A DNA stretch of 64,000 bases from Gemmatimonadota bacterium (GTDB lineage: Bacteria > JBHIER01 > G020348925), in NCBI GenBank assembly GCA_020348925.1, contig CP070758.1, forward strand, positions 4,374,301 to 4,438,300, in the 5' to 3' direction. The notes beneath the pieces are model-generated. The model searched no databases and was not told where the DNA came from. It saw only the letters and a program-made list of their open reading frames with translations. Within the stretch, counting starts at the first letter, position 1. Each line of letters opens with the position of its first letter. A program made the position numbers and the translations under genes. Shown piece by piece: positions 25,349 through 35,140 of this stretch.

Positions 25349-26320
25349 TCACTCCGTGATTTTTAAAATCGTCTGCCGCTTCCTATTGACGACAAGCCGG
25401 GTGACATCCGGGCGGGAATAGTGACCGGAGGGATCGAAGTTCTGGCGCTCCTGTTTCACCTTTTCATGGTCGATAGTGGCGACGAGCAACTCCTCACGGT
25501 CGGCGACTGGCTCAATGATCCATTTTCCGTCAGGCCCTGCCAGGCACGATCCGCCGTCGGCAATGATGTCTGTGCACTGAGACAAGATTTTCGCGGCATG
25601 AGGGACGTCTGTTGGAATATCATCTTTCCTTAAAAGACCGGAAACGGACATGACGTAAGAACGGGATTCCACGGCAATGAACCGTGTAATATCCTGCGTA
25701 TTGCGAACGCTGCCGGGCCAGAGTGCTATGTGTAAGTCTTCGCCTTGAGCATAAAGAGCAGTGCGAACCAACGGCATCCAGTTCTCCCAGCAGTTGAGCC
25801 CGCCAATCGTGAAGGACCCGAGTTTATGGACTCTCAGACCGTGTCCGTCACCCTGAGCCCAGGTCAACCGCTCCTCATAGGTCGGCACGAGCTTGCGATG
25901 GACGGATTTGATCTGTCCCCGCTGGTCGATGGACACCAGGGAACAATATATACTGTGACCGCCACGATCCCCGGCTCTTTCGACAGTGCCCAAAATAACA
26001 GCAATGGCCCTTTTGGCTGACATTTCACAAATGGAATCCAAATCACCCGATCCAATATGAACAGCTTGATTCATATAATAGGCATGCAACTCCTTTTGTA
26101 CGGATGAATTGAAACGAGCCCCATCAGTGCGCTCGATCCAGAAAGGATATCCAGGCAGCACGGCTTCTCCGAAAGCCACGAGCTGGCAATCCTCGTCCGC
26201 CGCTTTTTCAATAGAGTTCACAATTTTAGCGGTTGTCTTTTCACGGTTGAGCCACACAGGGGCGATCTGAGCCAAACCGACCCTCAACGTGTTCGAGATA
26301 TGAGCCACTTCACGCTTCAT
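25349..26320 (-). CDS. Nitrilase (aliphatic nitrilase / cyanide-hydratase type)
   Basis: A 323-residue carbon-nitrogen hydrolase with the full triad: Glu52 in FGEAVLPGYP, Lys143 in HRKLVPTYEE and Cys177 in GLNCWENWMP. The residues around the cysteine (CWEN) are those of true nitrilases rather than amidases. It should convert nitriles to carboxylic acids and ammonia in the cytoplasm as a multimer. It has no signal peptide and appears monocistronic. A relic of a second copy lies at 23087. Its position in the repeat-rich region suggests horizontal gain. Confidence 0.93.
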   Translation of the reverse strand: MKREVAHISNTLRVGLAQIAPVWLNREKTTAKIVNSIEKAADEDCQLVAFGEAVLPGYPFWIERTDGARFNSSVQKELHAYYMNQAVHIGSGDLDSICEMSAKRAIAVILGTVERAGDRGGHSIYCSLVSIDQRGQIKSVHRKLVPTYEERLTWAQGDGHGLRVHKLGSFTIGGLNCWENWMPLVRTALYAQGEDLHIALWPGSVRNTQDITRFIAVESRSYVMSVSGLLRKDDIPTDVPHAAKILSQCTDIIADGGSCLAGPDGKWIIEPVADREELLVATIDHEKVKQERQNFDPSGHYSRPDVTRLVVNRKRQTILKITE

Positions 26321-26369
26321 AATACTTTATCCTGTTTTCCTAAGGAACAATGATTTCGAAATTCACCAT

Positions 26370-26648
26370 CTATATCGGCTTTTTAGAGATGTTCCGTTTT
26401 TGTCCTATCCTCAGGATAACGACATCTTGCTCCATGATCGTAAAAACAATACGATAGTTCCCAAATCCATACCTCCGGAGTCCCTTGAACTGGCCGTTCA
26501 TAGCAGGGTAAGCATCAGCATTATCCGCCAGATCTTTTTCGAGTTGATCCATAAGTGCAAGCTGGTCGATGAGTCGGAGAGCGCCGCCCTTACTCAGTTT
26601 CTCGAGATCGCGAAGAACGGATTCTTTGTATGCGATTTTATATGCCAA
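26370..26648 (-). CDS. RelE/ParE-family toxin
   Basis: A 92-residue RelE-superfamily toxin. It has the helical start YKESVLRDLEKLSKG, the LKGLRRYGFGNYRIVFTI-like core (FKGLRRYGFGNYRIVF) and the usual end VVILRIGQKRNIS. It overlaps the 3' end of the antitoxin gene by 11 bases. Whether it cleaves mRNA or targets gyrase cannot be told from sequence. Confidence 0.88.
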   Translation of the reverse strand: MAYKIAYKESVLRDLEKLSKGGALRLIDQLALMDQLEKDLADNADAYPAMNGQFKGLRRYGFGNYRIVFTIMEQDVVILRIGQKRNISKKPI

Positions 26649-26856
26649 GGGACTCCTTCAACTTTTTGCCGGATATTATGGGGTCAGTTGTATCGTGTAT
26701 CCTGTCAAAGGCAATTTGAAGATCGGCATAATCTGCAAGATAGGCCTCTAAAGCCTTCTGAATGATGTAAGACCTCGGTCTTTCCGTCTCCTTGGCAACA
26801 CTATCGAGTTGTCTGACAAGATCTTCCGGGATTCTTACTGATATGGCTAAAGTCAT
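26638..26856 (-). CDS. Ribbon-helix-helix antitoxin
   Basis: A 72-residue antitoxin with an N-terminal ribbon-helix-helix domain (MTLAISVRIPEDLVRQLDSV then ERPRSYIIQKALEAYL) and a C-terminal toxin-binding tail. ATG 26856 is set by the AGGAGGTT site just upstream; longer in-frame starts have none. It should repress its own promoter, where a 12-base palindrome lies. Confidence 0.88.
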   Translation of the reverse strand: MTLAISVRIPEDLVRQLDSVAKETERPRSYIIQKALEAYLADYADLQIAFDRIHDTTDPIISGKKLKESLGI

Positions 26857-26883
26857 TGTAACCTCCTGCAACGTTTGTATTAC

Positions 26884-26895
26884 AATGTATACATT
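26884..26895. promoter_or_regulatory. Palindromic operator of the RHH/RelE module
   Basis: AATGTATACATT is a perfect 12-base palindrome 28 bases upstream of the antitoxin start, with a related TGTATTACA sequence beside it. Ribbon-helix-helix antitoxins bind such short palindromes. The assignment is inference from position. Confidence 0.5.
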
Positions 26896-27244
26896 CATCA
26901 CATGAAATGCAACGATTTTTATCAGGAAAACCGGGTGAAGGAATCTCATAATGGTACTTCAGATTATTATCTTACCTGTCAAATCAAGGTTTTTAATTAA
27001 TAATTATATGTTTTATTTAAATTTATGAAACACGCTCGCATACTACTCGAGACGCGAGAGAAACCACCGCAAATTATTGATCACGACTCCCTCAAGCTTC
27101 TCCATTCGGCCACTTGTTGTCAAAGCACAAATAACTCAGCAATGAAACATATCAGGAGTCGGACATTCTAACTGCAGCAAAGAATAAGTACTGGCTCTGT
27201 ATCCTCCGAGGAATACAGCCGATTTTAGAATGTTCTTAATGGCT
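26896..27244. other. Intergenic region with one hairpin
   Basis: AT-rich sequence without genes. A roughly 10-bp hairpin (27197-27218, CTGTATCCTC / GAGGAATACAG with one bulge) lies downstream of the S41-like gene. It lacks a T-tract and is at best a weak terminator. Confidence 0.4.
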
Positions 27245-28609
27245 TCAGTGTTTTTCAATGTATTCGAAAATCTTCATGAGAGCCGGATCTTTACGGTGAA
27301 AGTACTCTTCGGAACGCGCTTGATGCTGAATATGTGGCTCGATCCACGTGCGGTCGTCCCACGGATAGCGAGTATTCATCCAATACCACTTTGACACCAT
27401 CAGATTGAATCGACTGTTTGGCAAGGGGATAAATTCAGGATCTGCATAGTGGTTTGGAGGAGCACCGGTCGGCTCCCCGACAAAGATAGGGTCGCAATGT
27501 TTTTCCAGCCAGGCAATGCATTGTACGGCCGCACTGACGTTCTTGCGCCCTGTGAGAACAAAGAAATGCCCCTTCCTGTTGATACGGTCATGTTTGATCA
27601 CACCATGTATGAGCGGCTCTAAATATGTGTTTGTCCCTCCAAGGTTATGCCTCATATCAATGATGAGTCGATCGACCGGATTCGCCTCAATATAAGACCA
27701 TAATCTCGAATTAACATCGGCAAAGCTCTCACTTTCATCGTTCGCGCACTGATTGAAACACATATACACTGTTTTATATTCCTCCAAATATTCAAACCAG
27801 TATGGAGAGTCGAAATGCTTTATATATAACGGAAGACCTTCTGACTGATCTGAAAATATTGAGACGTATGTATCTGTCGGAACGGCATGCTGAAGCCAGT
27901 ACCATGAATAGAATTCATCTGAATCAAATGGCTCGGCTTCCAGGCTCAATTCGATGCGCTCTCCATTTTTGTCTTCCACAAGAAGATATAAGATCTGTTC
28001 GTCCTCAACAATATGAAGTCCATTCATAACAGATGACATCATGAAAAACAGGGGGGCAAAATAGATTTGCGAATATACGTTATCGCCGGAGGTGATGCTT
28101 TGCACTTTTTCGAAAGCATCCCCCGCCGTGAGATTTCCTATTTGAAGAACCTTGCACCCATAGGCACCGGAATACTTCGTCGAAACGGCTGTGACGAAGA
28201 GTCCGTCTGAGAATTTCTCGACCCGAACGGGGAACCATCCATCCGTCAGATGAGGGCTGATGAGCCTTGTATGCCAATCTCCGATGAGTGCGGCGATTCG
28301 CAACAGACCAGCGCGTATTTCATTTCCGGTGAGATAAGGTATGTTTTCGTAAAATGCATCCACCTCTGCAAAGAAAGTTGCGTCGCCTATTTTAAAAAAG
28401 AGATTGGGATGCAATGCTTCCATTTTTTCAACCATGAATCGGAGATCCTCTCTCCATTGTTGGGTTGATAGTTGCGTTGCATCCCTTCCCCAGATCGATT
28501 GATTTAAAATGAAAACAGATATGATAAGCATACCTATAGAAGTGTGCACAACTGCTCCTATTTTCTGCTGACATGCTCTGTTTGGTGACAATCCTGAGAG
28601 TTTCAACAT
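27245..28609 (-). CDS. Exported peptidase S41-like protein
   Basis: A 454-residue protein with an N-terminal hydrophobic segment (about 27-41) that is probably a signal peptide. The segments LRFMVEKMEALHPNLFFK and LRIAALIGDWHTRL resemble the N-terminal part of S41 (C-terminal-processing) peptidases. The core RLIIDMRHNLGGTN and FVLTGRKNVSAAVQ match the S41 catalytic region, with a Ser near residue 366 as the likely nucleophile. No PDZ domain is visible. The substrate is unknown. The start is uncertain; ATG near residue 27 would also give a signal peptide. Confidence 0.75.
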   Translation of the reverse strand: MLKLSGLSPNRACQQKIGAVVHTSIGMLIISVFILNQSIWGRDATQLSTQQWREDLRFMVEKMEALHPNLFFKIGDATFFAEVDAFYENIPYLTGNEIRAGLLRIAALIGDWHTRLISPHLTDGWFPVRVEKFSDGLFVTAVSTKYSGAYGCKVLQIGNLTAGDAFEKVQSITSGDNVYSQIYFAPLFFMMSSVMNGLHIVEDEQILYLLVEDKNGERIELSLEAEPFDSDEFYSWYWLQHAVPTDTYVSIFSDQSEGLPLYIKHFDSPYWFEYLEEYKTVYMCFNQCANDESESFADVNSRLWSYIEANPVDRLIIDMRHNLGGTNTYLEPLIHGVIKHDRINRKGHFFVLTGRKNVSAAVQCIAWLEKHCDPIFVGEPTGAPPNHYADPEFIPLPNSRFNLMVSKWYWMNTRYPWDDRTWIEPHIQHQARSEEYFHRKDPALMKIFEYIEKH

Positions 28610-28812
28610 TGCTGTACACCATCCGCGTTCAAATCATCTTCCGAAAAATAAACTGAAACGGATCTTCTTTTGCGTTTGGAAAGAACGAGGTCGGCTTGCT
28701 TGTGATTTCAAAGGGATGAGAAAGAGATTGGCGCATTCATAATTATTACGATTCACCATACAAATGAAAAATTTCAATGGAGATATACACATTTTCATTC
28801 ATCCGTGCGATA

Positions 28813-29514
28813 TCACCAATCGATGAGCCGGCCGCTCATGATATCGTGAAACCCACAAAGAGTCTCACCATCAACCTGATCGATCCAATCCGCCAGCGCA
28901 GTTGCCGCATCACGAGGATCGGTGTCGGCATCGGGTGCTCCCACTTCGGTCTTCAATCTCCCAGGATGAACGGCGAGGACTCTGATGCCCTGTTTGCGAA
29001 GCTCTTGATCCAAACATGCCGTGAGCATGTTCTGGGCGCACTTGGCAATGGGGTAGGAGTAAATGGTGCTCCCTTTACCGGACATGACCCTTGCAATCGA
29101 GCCAAACCGAGAGGAGATGTTAACAACAGCGGGTTTTTCCGATTTTTTCAGGTAGGGAAGCGCTGTCTTCGTGCACCGTAATACTCCACTGCAGTGAACT
29201 CGAAACAGATCCTCGAGATCCTCGGGATACGTCTGTCCTAATCCCCTAAGTTTTTTAACATTTCCTGCATTGTTGATGAGGACATCCAAGGAATTGCAAT
29301 ACGATTCAAGAATCCTGCTTATTTCGTGTTCCGCGCGCGGGGCGGCAACATCCGCTACAATCGGATGACAAGTCGCCTCCGTTGAAGCTTGGAGTTGTGA
29401 GGCGACAACAGGATTTCTGACCAGGGGAAAGATCGTCCATCGACGCTGGGCATAGATTTCGAACAATTCGCGACCAAATCCTCTGCTGGCACCGGTGATC
29501 AATACAGAAGGCAT
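28813..29514 (-). CDS. Short-chain dehydrogenase/reductase
   Basis: A 233-residue classical SDR. The cofactor motif is TGASRGFG (about 7-14), the NNAG motif follows LDVLI, and the catalytic Ser (NISSRFGS) and YPIAK pair are present. It should use NAD(P)H to reduce or oxidise a carbonyl or alcohol substrate that cannot be predicted. It stands alone. Confidence 0.88.
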   Translation of the reverse strand: MPSVLITGASRGFGRELFEIYAQRRWTIFPLVRNPVVASQLQASTEATCHPIVADVAAPRAEHEISRILESYCNSLDVLINNAGNVKKLRGLGQTYPEDLEDLFRVHCSGVLRCTKTALPYLKKSEKPAVVNISSRFGSIARVMSGKGSTIYSYPIAKCAQNMLTACLDQELRKQGIRVLAVHPGRLKTEVGAPDADTDPRDAATALADWIDQVDGETLCGFHDIMSGRLIDW

Positions 29515-29905
29515 CTCTCTTTGTCTTTCCTGTTTCGCGTTTTCGCCCGGATTATTCTGAGCGCAGCATTGCTGCGATCAAAAGATCAAACGATCCGGTT
29601 TCCATGCATTACCACACCATTCCGTTACAGATCACTGATGCCCGTTCATGGCTGACGATGCTCGAAGCTTCCTTCTTTTGACCATCAGTGCTTTCGCCCG
29701 CCGAGTTTCCGTTGATGAATATCGAATTTCGATGGCGATAAACCGGCTTTTCCGACGCAAGAGTTGTTGGGTAGAATAAAAAACTTCGCTCAAAAAACTA
29801 ACTTTCATGAGGCACTCTAACATCAATTTGAATGCCAGCCACATGGGGCGCTTCCATTCCCTTACGATGGTTAGAGTAAGTTTCAAGACCCCGCAACCTG
29901 ACCTA
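29515..29905. other. Intergenic region, no gene recognised
   Basis: This 391-base stretch has an 84-codon minus-strand frame (29632-29886) beginning with TTG, of basic, unremarkable composition, with no recognisable domain. I see no repeat or terminator. Confidence 0.4.
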
Positions 29906-31267
29906 CTACAGATTGTATTTCTTTACCTTATATCTCATCGTCCTCAAACTGATCCCCAACAGCTTTGCCGCTTTTGTCCGGTTTCCATCCATTTTCTTGA
30001 GGGCATTCTGGATGATTGTTTTCTCGGCCACGTCCATCTGTTCATTATACGAGTCATTCGAATTATGCAAGGTAGCGGTCTCCCCGTTTTTCGTTGTGCC
30101 TGAAAAGATGTTGAACGGGAGATGTTCTTGTAATATTGTATCCCCTTCGCCCATGACCACGGCATTTTCGATTGCATGTTCCAGCTCACGGACATTCCCG
30201 AACCATTCGTATCTCATGCAAATATCGATGACTTCTTTCGATATCTTCTTCGGTGGAATGTTGGTATCCTCTGAATACACATTTACAAAATGCTGGATCA
30301 AGAGAGGAATATCCGCACACCTGTCTCTGAGCGGTGGAAGGAAGATGGGAATAACATTGAGTCTGTAATACAGGTCCTCACGAAACGTTCCCTCTCTGAG
30401 TCCCTTCTCCAGATCCTTATGTGTGCTGGCGATGACTCTTACGTCTATGGGAATATCCTTTGTCCCGCCCAATCGGAGGATCGTTCGCTCCTCGAGGGCT
30501 CGCAAGAGTTTCGCCTGGACACCGGGTGGAATGTCCCCGATTTCATCGAGGAAGAGCGTCCCTCCATGAGCCACTTCAAACCTACCCATCTTGGTTCGAA
30601 ATGCTCCTGTGAATGCCCCTTTTTCATATCCGAAGAGTTCGCTTTCCAAGAGGTTTTCCGGGAGTGATGCACAGTCAATGGTCACCAGCTGTCTATCCTT
30701 ACGTTGACTGTTAAAATGGATGGCCTTCGCGATGAGCTCCTTCCCTGTGCCGCTTTCTCCTCTGATGAGGACTGTCGAGTTGCTGGACGAGACTTTGTTC
30801 ACCTTCTTGAACACATCCTGCATCGGACCGCTATTTCCAATGATATTCTCAAAGCTGTACGCCTTTTGAACCTGGTCCCGGAGCATAATGTTCTCCCGAA
30901 GCAGATCCTGTCGGTTCAAAGCATTCTTAATAATGATCAGCAGCTCGTCCACTTCTATCGGTTTTGTGACATAGTCATAGACCCCTTCCTTCATAGCATC
31001 GACTGCTGTCTTGACCGTTCCAAAAGCTGTTACGACAATGGTTGCTATTTCCGGGGAAATTCCCTTGATTTCTCTGTAAAGCTGCAGCCCATCGATCCCT
31101 GGTAGTTTTAAATCCGTGAGAAGCACATTATACTCATCCTGCCCGATTTCCTCCAGAGCCGTTTCCCCGTCGCTCACAGCCTGAACGGCATAACCCTCAT
31201 CTCGTAAAATGTGAGCCAGACCTTCTAAGGCATTTTGATCGTCTTCCACTAACAATATCTTTGACAT
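29906..31267 (-). CDS. NtrC-type sigma-54-dependent response regulator
   Basis: A 453-residue regulator with receiver domain (1-120, phospho-acceptor Asp in LLTDLKLPG), sigma-54 AAA+ domain with Walker A GESGTGKE, the GAFTGA loop that contacts sigma-54, and a Fis-type HTH (DGNRTKAAKLLGISLRTMRY). ATG 31267 has GAGGGTGA upstream and begins the receiver fold. It follows the histidine kinase on the same strand and should be its partner. I could not find a convincing sigma-54 promoter (TGGCAC-N5-TTGC) in the flanking gaps. Confidence 0.95.
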   Translation of the reverse strand: MSKILLVEDDQNALEGLAHILRDEGYAVQAVSDGETALEEIGQDEYNVLLTDLKLPGIDGLQLYREIKGISPEIATIVVTAFGTVKTAVDAMKEGVYDYVTKPIEVDELLIIIKNALNRQDLLRENIMLRDQVQKAYSFENIIGNSGPMQDVFKKVNKVSSSNSTVLIRGESGTGKELIAKAIHFNSQRKDRQLVTIDCASLPENLLESELFGYEKGAFTGAFRTKMGRFEVAHGGTLFLDEIGDIPPGVQAKLLRALEERTILRLGGTKDIPIDVRVIASTHKDLEKGLREGTFREDLYYRLNVIPIFLPPLRDRCADIPLLIQHFVNVYSEDTNIPPKKISKEVIDICMRYEWFGNVRELEHAIENAVVMGEGDTILQEHLPFNIFSGTTKNGETATLHNSNDSYNEQMDVAEKTIIQNALKKMDGNRTKAAKLLGISLRTMRYKVKKYNL

Positions 31268-31345
31268 TTTTTCACCCTCATGGTTAATACTACTGCCGAT
31301 ATCATCTCGATCGGACAACGTTTGGATTGTGAGATATATGTACCA

Positions 31346-33139
31346 TTACGCTCTTTCCATAGGAAGCGTTACCGTGAAGATCGATCCGCGTCCTACTTCG
31401 CTGTCTACAAACAATGTTCCGCCGTGTTCTTCGACAATCTGTTGGGCGATGGCCAGTCCCAGCCCTGTGCCTCCTTTTTTGGTGGAATAATAGAAGTCGA
31501 ATATGGTCTCCCTCTCGTTCTTCGGTATTCCTACACCAGAATCTTTAAAGACGATCTCAACGCATCGTCTTTCCCTCGGTTCTTCGACTCCATCCCCCAT
31601 TGTGCGGTCGATCTCAGATCGAGTAAAGACCTTCAATTGACCACCGGTGGGCATTGCTTCAAAAGCATTTATAACTATATTCAAAAAAACCTGTTTCAAT
31701 TGATCTCTGTCGACACGGCATGAATTCACATCGGAATGAAAATCCCGCAGGATACGCACGTTCTGCTTCCGAGCTCTCGATTCTTGCGAGAGAAGGACTT
31801 CCTCCAAAATACTCGTAACGTTGCACATAGAAAGTTTGAGCTCTCGCGGACGTGCAATAAGGAGAAAGTTCCTGACCAGAGTATTGAGCCGATCAATTTC
31901 GGATGCGACAATATTGAGATACTTTTCCTGTTTCTCTCGGCTCCCTCCCCCCTTTTTCTGAAGTTCTCTCTGCAAGATTTGCATGTTGATAGCCATGGAG
32001 TTGAGAGGATTCCGAATCTCATGAGATACAATTGAAGCAAACTTACTCAAGGTTGCCAGACGCTCTGCTCTTCGAAGCTTCTTCTGGTTCTCAAGCAGAC
32101 TGATAGCCATGGCGTCGAATTCCTTGGCTAAAGCCCCCAATTCATCGTTGCTCTCAGTCTGAATCCTATGCTCCAATTTCCCTCGAGAAAAAAGGTGCGC
32201 TCCTGAGACAAGCGTGTTAATGGGGCGTGTCAATTTTCGAGTAAAGATAAGGGCTATGAGAGAAGCCATCAGTATGCTTCCCACAATGAGAAACAACACG
32301 TCCATTCTCATTCTGGCGGCGAGAAAAAACGCTTCCTCAGTCGGCTGTTGGATAATAAACCCCCAGCCCAACATGGGAACCGGAGCGTAGGACCCGATGA
32401 CTTCCTCCCCGTCGAAATCGATATATATCTGAGTGCCTTCTTGTCCTTCAAGAACATTCTTAACGACTTCGAGAACACCGAAATCTTCTTGAGCGTAAAC
32501 CCGTCTCTTTTCAGCATGGGCGATCAAAATACCGTTGGCTCCCACAACATAAGCTCGGCCGCGCTGGCCCAGACCAATGCTGTCGACCAAGGCCCACATG
32601 CTCTTCAAATTTACATCAGCCACAAGCACACCCACGACACTGTTAAATTTTAAAATGGGCTGCGAGACAGTAACTATGGGTAAACGATCCTCGGAAACGA
32701 AAACCGGTGAGATGTATTCGTCCCCTTTCAGCGTGCTGATGAAAAAAGGATAGGTATCATATGCCTGATGGAATTGGGTGAAAGAGGTACTAACGACTTC
32801 GTTGCCCTCTCGATCGAGGACAAATAATTTTTCGAAGATATCGCTTCGCCGTTTGGCATTGTTGATAATGATGTCTTGATTCCATCGATCCATACCGGTC
32901 ATGCTGGGCACACTTGCCATCTCCCTCAGAATCCCCTGGGCATTTTGGACGTAAAGACCGATCTCATCGGCCGCTCTTTTTGCCAGCGTCAAGTTTCCCT
33001 CAGCCACCGAATTCTTAATCGACCTCTGGGCTGTGCCGATAAGAATCCAACCGACCACGAGTATAGGGACGGCGGCCAAAAAGATATGAGATACTAACAA
33101 GCGAGTGATCAGTCTGTTTTGGAACGGAATTTTCTGCAT
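31346..33139 (-). CDS. Cache-domain sensor histidine kinase
   Basis: A 597-residue membrane kinase: first helix (about 13-34), double-Cache periplasmic sensor (about 38-278), second helix (about 283-303), HAMP, HisKA with VSHEIRNPLNS, and HATPase with NIVINAFEAMP, DSGVGIP and GGTGLGLA. It should autophosphorylate on the HisKA histidine and pass phosphate to the NtrC-type regulator encoded 78 bases downstream. Cache domains bind small organic ligands such as amino acids or carboxylates. The upstream gene encodes a solute-binding lipoprotein, which may feed ligand to it (inference). Confidence 0.94.
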   Translation of the reverse strand: MQKIPFQNRLITRLLVSHIFLAAVPILVVGWILIGTAQRSIKNSVAEGNLTLAKRAADEIGLYVQNAQGILREMASVPSMTGMDRWNQDIIINNAKRRSDIFEKLFVLDREGNEVVSTSFTQFHQAYDTYPFFISTLKGDEYISPVFVSEDRLPIVTVSQPILKFNSVVGVLVADVNLKSMWALVDSIGLGQRGRAYVVGANGILIAHAEKRRVYAQEDFGVLEVVKNVLEGQEGTQIYIDFDGEEVIGSYAPVPMLGWGFIIQQPTEEAFFLAARMRMDVLFLIVGSILMASLIALIFTRKLTRPINTLVSGAHLFSRGKLEHRIQTESNDELGALAKEFDAMAISLLENQKKLRRAERLATLSKFASIVSHEIRNPLNSMAINMQILQRELQKKGGGSREKQEKYLNIVASEIDRLNTLVRNFLLIARPRELKLSMCNVTSILEEVLLSQESRARKQNVRILRDFHSDVNSCRVDRDQLKQVFLNIVINAFEAMPTGGQLKVFTRSEIDRTMGDGVEEPRERRCVEIVFKDSGVGIPKNERETIFDFYYSTKKGGTGLGLAIAQQIVEEHGGTLFVDSEVGRGSIFTVTLPMERA

Positions 33140-33165
33140 GGAAATCCCCGATGACTTTTTGCCTC

Positions 33166-34854
33166 TCAGTATTTTTGCGCTTCCTCAGGGACCCACCACT
33201 CAGGAAACGGTTTCAATCCACCATTCGGGTGGCGGATGTTTTGAAAGCGCGTGTCCACGGCAGTATAAAAGAGCCACCTGAAAAAGAGAAAAGTGCACGA
33301 TTGATCCTGCGCGATGAGAAGCTGCATCCTCTGGAACATGGGTTCAAGTCGATTGCGATCACTCACTTCGTAAGCAAGGTTGATCAATCTGTCGACCTCT
33401 CGGTTATAATAGTACATGACGTTGAGTCCTCGTCCTATGTTTGAGGAATGGAACAACCGGTCGAAATTTTCAACTTTGGCTTCCGAGGGAAAGCTCATGA
33501 GCGCGGCATCGTAATCGCCCTCTTTCATTAATCTCATCATCTCTTTATACTCAACTGGTTCAGGAATCACATCGACTCCGATCTCCTTCAGATCGAGTTT
33601 TACGATTCTGGCAATTCTTTCGAAAAGGCCAGAACCTCTGGCAAACATGAGGGTAAACCGAAACTCCTGGTCACCGTTCTCCAAAACTCCATCCCTGTCA
33701 ATGTCTGACCAACCTTCCTCATTCAGGAGTTCTAAAGCCTTTTTCGGATTAAAATGATATTTGGGAAGGTTCGGGTAATAAGCCCATGAGTCTGAGTCTA
33801 AAGGACCATATGCGATGTTTCCCTTTCCTGAGAGGACTTCATCGATGATGCCAACCCGATTTATCGCATAGGTCAAGGCTGTCCGGGTTGCTCCTTTGGA
33901 AAAAAGCTTTTTCGAAACATTGTAACTGATGCATTCAAACACCTTCTGATTCGAAACAAGAGTAACGAGTCGTATCCGTGGATTCGATCTCCAGACATCG
34001 CGAGCCGATGCTTCCTCTTCTATTCTGGCAAAATCAATTTCTCCGGTGACAAACGCAGCCTTGAGCAATTCCTCCGTGGCATGAAATTGTATACTGAGAC
34101 CATTGAGGTAAGGACGACCCCGGTAGTAGAAAGGATTGGCCCTTAAAACAATCTTTTCCCTGTCCTCCCATCGCGAGAAAATAAAAGGCCCGAGCCCGAC
34201 AGGTGTTGAATGTAAAATGCTGTCACGCGTGGCCTCATAAGTCCCTGAATTGTAAATCTGACTGGGAAGAATTTGGAGTGTCGCAAGTTCAGGAAAGAAT
34301 TTCTCATAAGGGCCTTGTAATTCAAATCGGACTCTCCGGTCTCCGTCTTCTATGACACGTTCGATTACGTCAAAATTTTTATTGTAAAAGTAATGAGAAT
34401 CCGTTTTCACATTACGGTACAAATTGTAGGTGAAAACGACATCGCCACTTTCTAAGGGTACATTATTATGAAAAAGAATTCCCTCTCGGAGTTGAAACGT
34501 CCAGATCGACCTGTCCTGACTATATTCCCAGGATTCTGCCAATCCTGGAACAGCGGTCCCTTGACGATCCAGGCTTATGAGCCCTTCTCCGTATATGTAA
34601 TCTGCAATCTCTTTTTCTTGATCAAGGGTGTAAAAAATAGGATTGAGGTTCTTCAATCCATTGCCTATTTCCCCGATAACGAGGGTATCTCCGTAATTTG
34701 GAGAGCTTTCCTGACCAGAGAGAACTCCGCATGCTAGAATGCACCCCACTCCTCCAGCCATGAGGAGAGCGAATCGCACGAGCCGGCAAAGACCCCTTAC
34801 CCCCCATTTCAACAAGACAAGGATCTTACGATATCGAGCACAATCATGCTGCAA
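33166..34854 (-). CDS. Oligopeptide/nickel-type (SBP family 5) binding lipoprotein
   Basis: A 562-residue extracellular solute-binding protein of family 5. The N-terminal signal ends at ILACG, giving a lipidated cysteine near residue 42. The family segments LAESWEYSQDRSIWTFQLRE and NVPLESGDVVFTYN are clear. It has no permease or ATPase neighbours and is the first gene of an operon with a kinase and regulator. It may therefore be a sensor component rather than a transporter subunit. The exact start is uncertain because the leader is unusually long. Confidence 0.9.
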   Translation of the reverse strand: MQHDCARYRKILVLLKWGVRGLCRLVRFALLMAGGVGCILACGVLSGQESSPNYGDTLVIGEIGNGLKNLNPIFYTLDQEKEIADYIYGEGLISLDRQGTAVPGLAESWEYSQDRSIWTFQLREGILFHNNVPLESGDVVFTYNLYRNVKTDSHYFYNKNFDVIERVIEDGDRRVRFELQGPYEKFFPELATLQILPSQIYNSGTYEATRDSILHSTPVGLGPFIFSRWEDREKIVLRANPFYYRGRPYLNGLSIQFHATEELLKAAFVTGEIDFARIEEEASARDVWRSNPRIRLVTLVSNQKVFECISYNVSKKLFSKGATRTALTYAINRVGIIDEVLSGKGNIAYGPLDSDSWAYYPNLPKYHFNPKKALELLNEEGWSDIDRDGVLENGDQEFRFTLMFARGSGLFERIARIVKLDLKEIGVDVIPEPVEYKEMMRLMKEGDYDAALMSFPSEAKVENFDRLFHSSNIGRGLNVMYYYNREVDRLINLAYEVSDRNRLEPMFQRMQLLIAQDQSCTFLFFRWLFYTAVDTRFQNIRHPNGGLKPFPEWWVPEEAQKY

Positions 34855-35140
34855 CAGCTGCTACCCCCTCCCTTCAGCATTTGCAGTTACCACACACCCT
34901 CATCCGAATGATCAAGGGCTTTACTTACATTGTAACATCAATTTAGACAACGCTATTGTGATAAAGGTTTCTCTTTTTATCAAGGAAAAAATGGGTGATT
35001 TCACATAGCGGTGAACGGTCCAAGATGCAATATTTTTCACTCTTCTCTTTTTTGATTTGCATAGGTACATTTTTTTCTTATTATTGAGAGTATGGATTCC
35101 TATAAGATCGACATATTACCTTCATCTGCGAGACATTTTT
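34855..35140. other. Divergent intergenic region
   Basis: It separates the binding-protein operon from the symporter operon. Apart from the proposed symporter promoter at 35057-35084, I recognise no operator or sigma-54 site. Confidence 0.4.
35057..35084 (+). promoter_or_regulatory. Possible promoter of the symporter operon
   Basis: TTGCAT (35057-35062) and TATTAT (35079-35084) are separated by 16 T-rich bases. They lie 56 bases before the symporter ATG. The match is fair only. Confidence 0.35.

Noticed and set aside
29632-29886. 84-codon minus-strand frame
   Set aside because: It needs a TTG start without ribosome site, and its composition is not protein-like.
34855-35140. Sigma-54 promoter for the symporter operon
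   Set aside because: No GG/GC pair at -24/-12 spacing is visible; only a fair sigma-70-like site is present.
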